From contig NC_090127.1 in the NCBI RefSeq assembly GCF_023973825.1, forward strand, positions 1,088,001 through 1,152,000: 64,000 nucleotides of DNA, in the 5' to 3' direction. This stretch comes from Plasmodium brasilianum (lineage: Eukaryota > Apicomplexa > Aconoidasida > Haemosporida > Plasmodiidae). The notes below the pieces were generated by a model. It saw only the letters and a list, made by a program, of their open reading frames with translations. It had not been told where the DNA came from and searched no databases. This document shows, one piece after another, positions 23,729-33,133 of this stretch (positions within the stretch are counted from its first letter, which is position 1; every line of letters starts with the position of its first letter). A program made the translations under genes and the position numbers.

Positions 23729-25131
23729 ATCTTTTTTTTTACGTTAATTTTTTTATGATGTATTGTCCAGTATATATATATATATACATACTTATTTTTG
23801 GTTAAATGATGAAAAAATATTCAATGCACCATTTAATATGAACTTTGTGAATCTCATTTTTTGGCTATATATTTAATTAACATCAGCTGCTTTTGTGCAC
23901 ACATATATGTGTGTATATACAAGTAAATATATAAATACATTCACATATATCCGTTTAAACACACTTGCTTATTTTTTTTTTTTGTTTTTACGAATTTGTG
24001 AATTGCAGTCTTTTTGCATATACATTTCTTGTTTTTTTCAATATTTTAATTATTAATTTTGAATTTTTTTATTATGCATTTGTTTATTATTTTTTCATAT
24101 GAAAACTAATCTACAAATTAATTATATTCTTATGAAACTAATACACCCGTTTCGTAAAATTTCCCTTCATAGGTTTTTTTTTTTTACATTTCATTAAAGG
24201 GGAATGCTGTTTTGTATATACATATTTTATACACGTTTAACTTTTAACGAATATATATATATATATATACATAACTTTAAAAATACACATAATGGCAAAA
24301 ATGAAATAATTTGGTTTTTTTTTTTTACCACTAAAACTTGTTTTATTCTATGTGAAAAGGAGAGACACATACTGGGCAAAATAGTCAAGTTCGTAAATTG
24401 TTTAAGAAATCTTTTCAAAAAAAAATAAAATAAAATAAATATTTCAATTTAAAATTCATATAAGTTGTACTCTCAATTTTTCTTATTTTTACCTGCTCTC
24501 TATATTAATAACAAAAATTAGTTCCATTCGTACGTTTTTACATAACTACAATATAAGAAGTATCAAAAAAAAAAAAAATTCTTAACTTTCAATTACGATT
24601 TTAACCTTTGTTTTTCATTGGTGCTATAAAATTACCTTATATTGTGTGTAACAAAAAAATATAAGAATAGTTTTTCTTTTAACATTTTTTGACAATTTAT
24701 CTTCCGTAAAAAATTATAAAATATAAGAAGTATAAAAAATGCTTTAAATTTTTCTATTATGTGAAATATATGGATATTTTTTACATTTTATTAACGCAAA
24801 AAAAAAAAAAAAAAAAAAAGAAACGAACTTTTTTTAGTTTTACATGAAAAAGAATATTGGATTAATGAAAAAAAAAAAAATAAAATGACGTAATAAAAAA
24901 CATGGAATTAAAATTGCTTTACTTAGCAAGAGCACTCTCTATTACGGTGTAAATATTCAAAAAGTGTATATTTTATAAAATATATTATATATATATATAC
25001 TTGAGTATATACGTATATATATAATAAATTAATTTTGTAAAAGCTAAAAGAATTATAATATATTTCATAGAAATAATTTAAATAGATTTATAATTTTAAT
25101 GTAAACTTCATTAATTAATATATTAAATGTA
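23729..25131. other. Intergenic, no gene seen
   Basis: AT-rich space between the Ser-rich gene and the tRNA-Asp gene, with poly(T), poly(A) (24798-24819) and TA runs. The open frame at 24204-24428 consists mostly of Ile/Tyr/Phe/Lys from simple sequence and is not supported. Confidence 0.6.
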
Positions 25132-25203
25132 TCCGAGATAGTATAGTGGCCAGTATTTCCGCCTGTCACGCGGAAGACCCGGGTTCAATTCCCGGTCTCG
25201 GAG
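25132..25203 (+). tRNA. tRNA-Asp (anticodon GTC)
   Basis: A 72-base cloverleaf. The acceptor stem TCCGAGA pairs with TCTCGGA, followed by discriminator G. The D-arm contains TAGTGG. The anticodon stem TCCGC/GCGGA encloses loop CTGTCAC, giving GTC. The T-arm is CCGGG-TTCAATT-CCCGG. No intron. A run of T's starts directly after the 3' end and serves as a Pol III terminator. The base composition stands out sharply from the AT-rich flanks. Confidence 0.95.
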
Positions 25204-26420
25204 TTTTTTTTATTATATTTATAACAAATTTATTTTGTTAAAAACAAAGAAATATTTTTAAAATAAAGATTATCTACTAGAAAAAGAAACTTTTGCATTT
25301 TATTTTTTTATTTGTTCAAAGAAATATCATTCTAAATAAAAATCAATATAAAACAATAACAGTAAAAAAAAAAAAAAGAAAATGTAGAACTTATTTTCAC
25401 ATATTCATTGTATAAATTCCGTAATTGCAATAAATCAAATGTAATTCTTCTAAAATTAAATAATATTTTTCTTTTTAGTTATTAATATATATATATGTAT
25501 TATACATGTCAACGGTACCTACGAAAAGTAAATAGACTGTTATATCATATTGAACCACCTTGACATGGCTACATGAAATATAACGCATTTGTATATTTTA
25601 TTAATAATATTTAATTTAAACAAGAATAATAGTGAAGTGTAAATTGTTTATCAAAGTTTTTATTTAAAAAAGAAATAATGTGCAGATTTATGTTGTCCAC
25701 CGAGTTTCATTTTTGTTCTAAATTATTTAAATAATCATTTATTTCATTAGCAGCACATTTGTATAGACTATTTTTTTGTGTGCGTTAATAATAATACTTT
25801 TGATTACATATAAATTACAAAATATATGTATATATAAATATATTAACATAACAACCCTCCCGCGTTTTAACATATACAGGGAATTTTGTTCAGTTGTCCT
25901 TTTAATGTATGACCTTTTATTCAGGGAATAAATTTACGTTCAGCTTGTCAAATATAATGCAGCTTTTATTTGAAGCGTAGTCTGAAAGATATAAACATAG
26001 TACTAAGTTTCCAACACCATTATTTTTTATTTCTAGAAAAATAATACCCTATTGCGTATAAATATATAAATTGCCACATTTTTAAAATATCAAAATAACC
26101 TTTTTTTTTTTTTTTAAGATAAATAAAAATAATGAAAAATTCAAATGTGATTTGATTTTACCCATTCTCAAGAATTATGTTCATTTACAATGGCATATAT
26201 ATATACATATGTAAATATAAGAGACAGAAAGGAATTATTATAAACATAATAAATTCGTGCAAATTATTTCACGCAATACTTGATTTCAAATAAGAAATTA
26301 ACTTTTATTTTTGTTAAAATGCGAAGAAATAAAATCAACTAATGAGTAAATTTAATTTCATATATTTTTAGAAAATATTACGTATGCATATAAGGATATA
26401 AATAAATTAAAAATCGTTAT
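25204..26420. other. Intergenic between tRNA genes
   Basis: AT-rich DNA between tRNA-Asp and tRNA-Leu. A slightly more GC-rich patch lies at about 25500-25570 and 25855-25990, without a recognised fold or open frame. Confidence 0.5.
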
Positions 26421-26500
26421 GACAGAATGGCCGAGTGGTCTAAGGCGCAACGTTAAGGCCGTTGTCCGAAAGGGCGTGGGTTCGAACCCCACTTCTGTCA
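26421..26500 (+). tRNA. tRNA-Leu (anticodon AAG)
   Basis: An 80-base class II tRNA. The acceptor stem GACAGAA pairs with TTCTGTC, followed by discriminator A. The D-loop contains GAGTGGTCTAAGG. The anticodon stem CAACG/CGTTG encloses loop TTAAGGC, giving anticodon AAG. A long variable arm (TCCGAAAGGG) and T-arm GTGGG-TTCGAAC-CCCAC follow. The long variable arm and discriminator A fit leucine. No intron is seen; a T-run follows. Confidence 0.95.
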
Positions 26501-27380
26501 CTTTTTTTATAATATAAAAAATTATCTGTTATGATATATTAGTTGTTAACATAGGAAATAAAAGGAAATATAAACAAAAAATGTTTATTCGTTTAATAAA
26601 TAAATACGATAATACATTTATAATATTTATTTAAAATGTAATACATAATGATAATAAAGACATTTAATATGAATAAGCTTTTTATTTTATTTCGATATCT
26701 TATTAATTTACTTAATATTATTTTGTTTCTTCGGTATATATGGATAAATTATTCATAGGGATGAATAAATTTTTTATTAATAGTGATCATATGACAAAAA
26801 GTACGGTTTAAGAATGTTAAAAAGGAATTGTCTTTTATTTTTTTTTTTTATGAATAGATATTTGATTATATGTATAAATAACTCAGTTATATATAATTTA
26901 TCGTTAAATGATTGAGTTCTAGCAAATAATTGGTATATGTATATATATAGCAAAACAAACCATTTAGATAGTAGCGCAAGCAATGGTTTTTAGTAACCCT
27001 TTTTTTTATTTCATTTATGTAAAAAAATATCTATTTAATAAACATAATTAAATTTTTTACATTTTACACTAAAGCAAAAAACAAAAAACTTTTAATCCAA
27101 TATTTATACGAAAGTTTTACCTACATATACATACAAGTTTATAAACCATTATAAACCATAATGTCATATATTCAATAATATTATTATATGTATTGCTCAT
27201 ACATATGTAATATATTTTTTATATACCACTATTTTTGTATATCATACAATTAAAATTGGAAGAAGCTTATTTTATATATGTAACAACACGTATTTGAAAA
27301 TTCTTCGGTTTTCGATTATTAATAAAAATACATTATTATTGAATAAATGCGCAAAATCTACTACAAATAATATTTATAAT
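26501..27380. other. Intergenic between tRNA genes
   Basis: AT-rich DNA with no recognised gene. The 68-codon minus-strand frame at 26777-26983 has no identifiable features and overlaps simple sequence. Confidence 0.5.
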
Positions 27381-27462
27381 CGACAACGGCAGGAATCGAA
27401 CCTGCGCGGGCAGAACCCATTGGATTAGCAGTCCAACCCCTTAACCACTCGGGCACGTTATC
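27381..27462 (-). tRNA. tRNA-Ser (anticodon GCT)
   Basis: An 82-base class II tRNA on the minus strand. The acceptor GATAACG pairs with CGTTGTC (one T-G wobble), with discriminator G. The anticodon stem TTGGA/TCCAA encloses loop CTGCTAA, giving GCT for AGY codons. It has a long variable arm and a T-arm GCAGG-TTCGATT-CCTGC. No intron. The first run of four T's on the minus strand lies about 25 bases downstream. Confidence 0.95.
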
Positions 27463-28625
27463 ATTGTATATAATATGCTTAACATTTTATATGCTCAATT
27501 TTTTTTAAAACCAATTAAATGAAGAATAATATACATTTTCATTTTATTTTGTACTTTTTAAACATTTTGTAGCATATACAGAGGAATAAAAAATTAAACT
27601 TTAAATTACATTGATAAAAAAAAAAGAAAAAATATTGATAAATTCTTTTTAAGGCTTTTTCCTATTCTTAAGAAGAGCTATATATATTTAAAAAAAAAAA
27701 AAAAAAAGTTAATAAATACTTAGCCTTCTAATTAACAGTGCATAAAAATGCATGAGAAAAAAAACTTGAAAAACACCATATTACGTTATAAGGCTTAAAA
27801 CTATATTGTATAAGAATGTACTGTAATTATAGTTGTAGCTGTCAAAGTGCAAAGGAAAAATACCAAAAGTTAAAGAGGGTATATATAATATAGAAAATTA
27901 TATAAATTTTTTTCTTTCATTAATTTTTACTTTTCTTCTTTGACAATTTCTTAAGTTTGAGTTGCTTAATTTTTATACATTTTGTTCAATTAATTTGACA
28001 AGGGAATATAAGGAAACTCCTGCAATATACAATATTTCTGCATATATATATATATATATATTAGCTTTTGTTACAACTTATATAGTGAACAATGAGTTCA
28101 CTTATAAATATGTAACGGTCGTAAATTAAAGCAGTTATTGTTGACTGGGGGTTAGATTTAAATAATTGTATAAAATATTTAAAGTATTAACAGTAGGTTA
28201 CAAAAGGCAACGTGCGCATACATATATGTAAAGTATGTACGTATATATACATGTGTATATATGCGTACAAATTTCAATTTCGCTCGAACGTATAAGGAAA
28301 ATTTTAAATATTCCTCAATAAAAGACTCTACATTTTGATATTCTTTCTAAGATATATATTCATTTGTATATTATATAAAGAAGCAGGTAATTTATGCTAC
28401 TAAAATTGAGGCCTTAAAAAATTTTACACTTATACATGAATTACGATTGTATTGTTGGATACATTTGAGGAACGCATGTTGTTATAACTATTGAAAAATA
28501 AGATAAAATGATTCGTTTTACTCTATAATTCTTTTTACCATACGTGATACACATTAATTGTTAATTTTATTTTTTGATCCACGTTAAGGAAGATAATTCT
28601 ACAAGAAGGGTAAAACCCGTGTACC

Positions 28626-28666
<41 letters not shown>

Positions 28667-29274
28667 TTAGACATGGATTAATGCCCCCAGGCAGCCTTAA
28701 TGTTCAGTGGAGCTTTAATTTTCAAGAATATTAAGAATTAGGAATACTTTTTTTTTAACTACTTATTTTATTATTATGTTCTGTTTAGAATGTAATCGTG
28801 TTAATATTTAAGAATTAAAACATATTTATAGTAAATTTCTTTATATCATATATTATAATATCCCTATGTACATGTTTTAACACGAAATAAAGAAAAGCAA
28901 GGTAAGTTAAAACACAATGATGCAATATGGAAAATATCAGAAAAATTTTTTAATTAAAAACACATTTTCTAATCAACATTATTGAAAAACTTATTTAAAT
29001 TTATTTTCCTTTTTTTTATTATTATTTTTTTCCCATTTTTTCTTCTTTTTGATGATTCTAAATAAAATATTTTAGCAATTAATTTATCATTTCTTGAATT
29101 TTATTCACAACACATAAAAAATAATACTTCTTAAAAAGAAAAGTTTTCTGAAAAATAGCGTAATGTTATGGCGTATGTATGTTAGTCATTATTTATTAAT
29201 TATTACTTTTTCTTCTAAATCTTTTCTTCTAAATTGTTTCTTCTATATTTTTTTTTCCTTATTTTTTCTTCGCT

Positions 29275-29430
29275 ATTTTTTCTTCTATATTTTTTCTTCT
29301 CTATTTTTGCTTCCCCATTTTTTCATCCCCATTTTTTCATCCCCATTTTTTCATCCCTATTTTTTCTTCCCTATTTTCGCTTCCCTATTTTTGCTTCCCT
29401 ATTTTCGCTTCCCTATTTTTGCTTCCCATT
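29275..29430. repeat. Tandem 14-15-base pyrimidine-rich repeat
   Basis: Imperfect copies of a unit like CTTCCCTATTTTTG, with variants CATCCCCATTTTTT and CTTCTATATTTTTT. It reads as Phe/Pro/Leu-rich frames in all plus-strand phases and so is not coding. Confidence 0.85.
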
Positions 29431-29940
29431 TGTTTCCTGCCTTTTTTTCTTGTATGTTAATTTTTTTGATTTTTCTTGTTTACATTGCAAAGAGCTTTCA
29501 TGAGTATATATATATTTGTTATAAATCCTTTGAAAAAAAGCATAGGATAATAAAAAGATAATAGTACACATTAGCATATATATATATATATACGTACATA
29601 TGTGGGAAACGGATTATAATTCTAAAAGCTAAAATTAAGCACCCGCAAATTTGTCAACTGCATATAAAGGGATATATATATATATAGGTATATAGGGGGA
29701 AAATAATTTTTTAATTTACCATTATAACGAATAAACCATTTTCACATAAATACATATATGTATGCATATACGCATACATGTAAAATTTAAATGAGGGTTC
29801 GCGTTTTCATGCTCCGTTACAATTGTTTTTATAGGGAAACAAAGATAAAAAAACGAGATAAGAAGTTGAAGGAGGAAAAATAGATGCCAAGGTATAAGTA
29901 CTTAAGGGAAACTACAAAGAGGGAACAACTAGCACGAATC

Positions 29941-29998
29941 TGCTAAGACGAAAGTGCTGAGACGAAAGTGCTGAGACGAAACTTCTAAGACGAAACTA
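29941..29998 (+). repeat. Short tandem repeat in the phosphatase 5' leader
   Basis: Four degenerate copies of a 14-15-base unit related to GCTGAGACGAAAGT lie just ahead of the phosphatase ATG. Probably within the 5' untranslated region, given the distance of less than 80 bases. Confidence 0.75.
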
Positions 29999-30015
29999 CG
30001 AACGGATAAGTTCCT

Positions 30016-30990
30016 ATGAATATGTCGTTAATACACTTGCATCCAAATAAAAGTGAAGATCTTGTAAAAATAAAACATAAATGTGAAGCGTTTATGAAAG
30101 AGTGGAAAATAGAAAAATCTATGGACGCAAAAGATTTTCTTCAAAAATTTAAGGTGTTCTTTTTTGACTGTGATGGCGTATTGTGGAGAGGAAATGAAGT
30201 TATAAAAGGAGCAGTAGAAGTTATTGAAAAGTTATTGAAAGAAAATAAAAAGGTTTATTTTATTACAAATAACTCAACAAAATCAAGAGCTACGTTATTA
30301 GATAAATTTCATAAGTTAGGTTTTACTAATGTTAAGAAAGAAAATATTCTTTGTACATCATATGCGATTGCTAAATATTTTATTGAAAAAGAAGAATATG
30401 CAACTGGTAAAAAAAAAATTTATGTAATAGGAGAAAAAGGGATATGCGATGAATTAGATTCATATAACCTTTCATGGTTAGGTAGCTATAATGATGATGA
30501 TAAAAAAGTAATTATAAAAGATGACTTAGAAATAAATGTAGATAAAAATATTGGAGCAGTTGTAGTTGCAATTGATTTTAATATAAATTATTATAAAATT
30601 CAATATGCACATTTATGTATTAATGATTTAGATGCTGAATTCATTGTATCTAATAAAGATGCTACTGCAAATTTTACGTCAAAACAAAAATGGGCAGGTA
30701 CAGGTTCTGTCGTTGCATCTATAGAAGCTGTGTCTCTTAAGAAGCCTCTAATATTAGGAAAACCAAATTTGTTTATGATTGAAACGGTGTTGAAAGATTT
30801 GAATGTACATTCATCACAAATTGTTATGGTAGGTGATAGACTGGATACTGATATCCATTTTGCTCAAAACTGTAAAATCAAATCTATTCTTGTTTCCACA
30901 GGAGTAACTGATTCGAACATTTATTTGAACCATAATAACTTAAATATCCAGCCTGACTATTTTATGAAGTCTATTTCGGAATTTTTATAA
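30016..30990 (+). CDS. PGP: Phosphoglycolate phosphatase / 4-nitrophenylphosphatase (HAD family)
   Basis: Single exon of 324 residues, the normal length for the family. HAD motif I is FFDCDGVLWRG, with nucleophile Asp51 and acid/base Asp53. Motif II is FITNNSTKSR (about 82-91), with a Ser/Thr that binds the phosphoryl group. Motif III Lys lies in LGKPNLFMIETV, and motif IV in MVGDRLDTDIHFA, with the Mg-binding acids. A C2-type cap lies between motifs II and III. Family members hydrolyse 2-phosphoglycolate and related damaged or toxic metabolites (for example 2-phospholactate) and keep glycolysis and the pentose phosphate pathway from being inhibited. The enzyme is expected in the cytosol. Two Mets are near the start (1 and 3); the first is used here because it is the first in frame after a stop. 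From memory, the P. falciparum orthologue is PF3D7_0715000. Confidence 0.95.
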   Translation: MNMSLIHLHPNKSEDLVKIKHKCEAFMKEWKIEKSMDAKDFLQKFKVFFFDCDGVLWRGNEVIKGAVEVIEKLLKENKKVYFITNNSTKSRATLLDKFHKLGFTNVKKENILCTSYAIAKYFIEKEEYATGKKKIYVIGEKGICDELDSYNLSWLGSYNDDDKKVIIKDDLEINVDKNIGAVVVAIDFNINYYKIQYAHLCINDLDAEFIVSNKDATANFTSKQKWAGTGSVVASIEAVSLKKPLILGKPNLFMIETVLKDLNVHSSQIVMVGDRLDTDIHFAQNCKIKSILVSTGVTDSNIYLNHNNLNIQPDYFMKSISEFL

Positions 30991-31493
30991 CTGTGTGAAA
31001 TTCGTTAGTTATTAAAAAAAAGGGGTCCATATATACGTACATATATATATATATATATATATATACGCGTACACCATGTACACATGCATATACCCATATG
31101 TATATATGTATGTGTTGAACTCACAATGCTACATTTTATTTACTGCAAAAATAGGAATGCAATTTCTTCATCATTCAAAATAGGCACATAAATAAATACG
31201 CATGTATATGCGCATGTATAGTTTTGTAAATCTTGCATACTGGTAATATGTTGCTCATTTTAGTTTTGTCAAAAATAATATATATATCACAATAAATAAT
31301 TATATTTTTTTTTTTCCCCCATATTTTCCGATGCGAACAAAAAAATATTAGAAGGAAGTAATGATCAAGTCATATATTTTATTTTATTTATTTTTTTTTT
31401 TTAACTACTTTTTTGCTATGTTTATACCACATGCTTGCAATATTCGTTCGACTTCATAGCTTCTGTTTTATTATTTTTTTATTTTTCACTTGT
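30991..31493. other. Convergent intergenic region
   Basis: Space between the 3' ends of the phosphatase (+) and the MYCBP homologue (-). It contains a TA run at 31040-31064 and poly(T). Nothing coding is seen. Confidence 0.6.
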
Positions 31494-32210
31494 CTATTTA
31501 TCGTCTGTTATATTTTTGTCGTCTAAGCCTCCTTGACTATGAACCAGTTTTTTTAATGTATCATTAAGCTCTTCAAATTTTTTCGTTAGTTTTTGATTTT
31601 CTTGTCGAAGAAACGTATTCTCCCGTTTTAAATCATCTATGGATACATCTATAAAAAAAAGTATATAATTAAAAGTCAGGACATGACAAAATAGTAGTAG
31701 TGAAGTAGTGATGACAAAGCTGTAATAACTAAGTAATAATGGCCAAACAGCGATTTATAGGGTTAGATTAATTATGATAAGCAAGAATATGTGATAAAAT
31801 ACATAAGCAATAAAAATTATTCATATAGTTTCCTATGTCTTATAAACAAGAACAGTTAGTTATGGTATATGAAAAGTTATTTGTTATATAGAAAAAGAAT
31901 TAACCAGAATAGCTTAACATTTAGAACATACTGCTCATATACCTATTTTTATATATGTACACATATCTAATAAAATATATTTTGGACATACGAAAAAAAA
32001 AAAAAAAAAAAGAGGTAAATGAATACATGATTACTTACCCACTGCTGCGTTATACAAATGTTCACGTATGAATTTAATGGCATCATTAGGTTTTTCTTTT
32101 TCTTCAAATAATTTTAAAAGAACACGGCTTATATGATTTATTACTTCATGTTCCTCTAAATATCTGATAAAATCATCTTTTATATGGTTTATACCTTCAG
32201 GAGCGCTCAT
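31494..32210 (-). CDS. MYCBP/AMY-1 homologue, two exons
   Basis: Exons on the minus strand 32210-32039 and 31648-31494, joined by a GT..AG intron (donor GTAAGT), give 108 residues; human MYCBP has 103. The conserved pattern F-x-RYLE...VLL-x-LFEE-x-EKPNDAI-x-FI-x-EHL occupies residues about 12-52, closely following the human FRRYLEKSGVLDTLTKVLVALYEE.. EKP..A..F...HL layout. A coiled coil, DDLKRENTFLRQENQKLTKK, follows. In animals AMY-1 binds c-MYC, A-kinase anchoring proteins and AAT-1 (CFAP91). In Chlamydomonas the orthologue FAP174 sits in the C2 central-pair projection and binds an AKAP. Plasmodium has no MYC, so an axonemal or kinase-anchoring role is more likely (inference). It lies tail to tail with the phosphatase gene. 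Confidence 0.85.
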
Positions 32211-33133
32211 TTCTATACTTCTTCTGTATTTGTTATAAATAAAAATATACTCTGCCTATTTTACAAATATATAATTTAATTATTAAAAACACTTTATGTT
32301 TTTTCGTTAAATACTACATTTCCAAAAGCAAAAAAAGTAAAGGTAAAAAATTTCTCTTAGTTCACATTACTGTAGGAACATTTGAAAATTATGTCAACAT
32401 TTTAAATAATATTGCGTATGTAAATAATTACGGAAATACGTTAAAATGTTATTAATGTTAATATGAAAAAAAAAAAAAAAAAAAAAATTAGACAAGTTTT
32501 CAATTTTTTTTTTGCAAAAAATATAGCTGAACAGAATATCTGCTTAGCACAAACTAGACATGAATAGAATTTAAAATGTAAAGCGAAAATTAAGCAGCAA
32601 ACTGACGTAGCGCTTTATTCGTTCTTGCACATTTTTTGCTTCGATTTATTATATTTATTTACAAAGAGGGAGAGGGTGTGAAAAAAAAAGAAGAAAAAGA
32701 GGAGAAAAAAAAAGGGAAAGTAAAACAATATGTATAATAAGTGTAACACGTGTAATAAGTCTAATAAGTGTAATAAGTCTAATAAGTGTAATAAGTCTAA
32801 TAAGTGTAATAAGTCTAATAAGTGTAATAAATATAACGTACAGTTTTGACAGGGGTGGGAATACTCTGACTCAACGTTTCTTAACTTTTTTTGAAATTCT
32901 AATTAATCCTATATACACATGTATGATGACTCATTGTTTAATTACGCACACTACTGGAGAGAAAGGAAGTGGTATCAAAAACAATAATATTTTTTCAATA
33001 TTCATTTTAAATATACTTTTTCCGAAGATTTCTTGGTTTACCTATTTTATCGATTTTTTTCTTTTTTTCACATTAATGGTTTGTATTTTATTTGTTTTTC
33101 CTCTAATGTATTTTTTTTTTCTTTTTTTTTTCT
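32211..33133. other. Intergenic region
   Basis: It holds the upstream sequence of the MYCBP homologue and 3' sequence of the next minus-strand gene. It contains poly(A) near 32467-32486 and an 18-base tandem repeat at 32731-32830. Confidence 0.55.
32731..32830. repeat. 18-base tandem repeat (TGTAATAAGTCTAATAAG)
   Basis: About five copies, the last four nearly perfect, alternating TGTAATAAG and TCTAATAAG nine-base halves. Non-coding. Confidence 0.9.

Larger units (their letters stand above)
27463..30015. other. Long intergenic region upstream of the phosphatase gene
   Basis: About 2.5 kb. TA runs lie at 28046-28062, 28634-28662 and 29575-29592. A patch of higher GC lies around 28585-28730 (see findings), a 14-15-base pyrimidine repeat at 29275-29430, and a short repeat at 29941-29998 just before the phosphatase start. 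No protein-coding gene was recognised. Confidence 0.5.
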
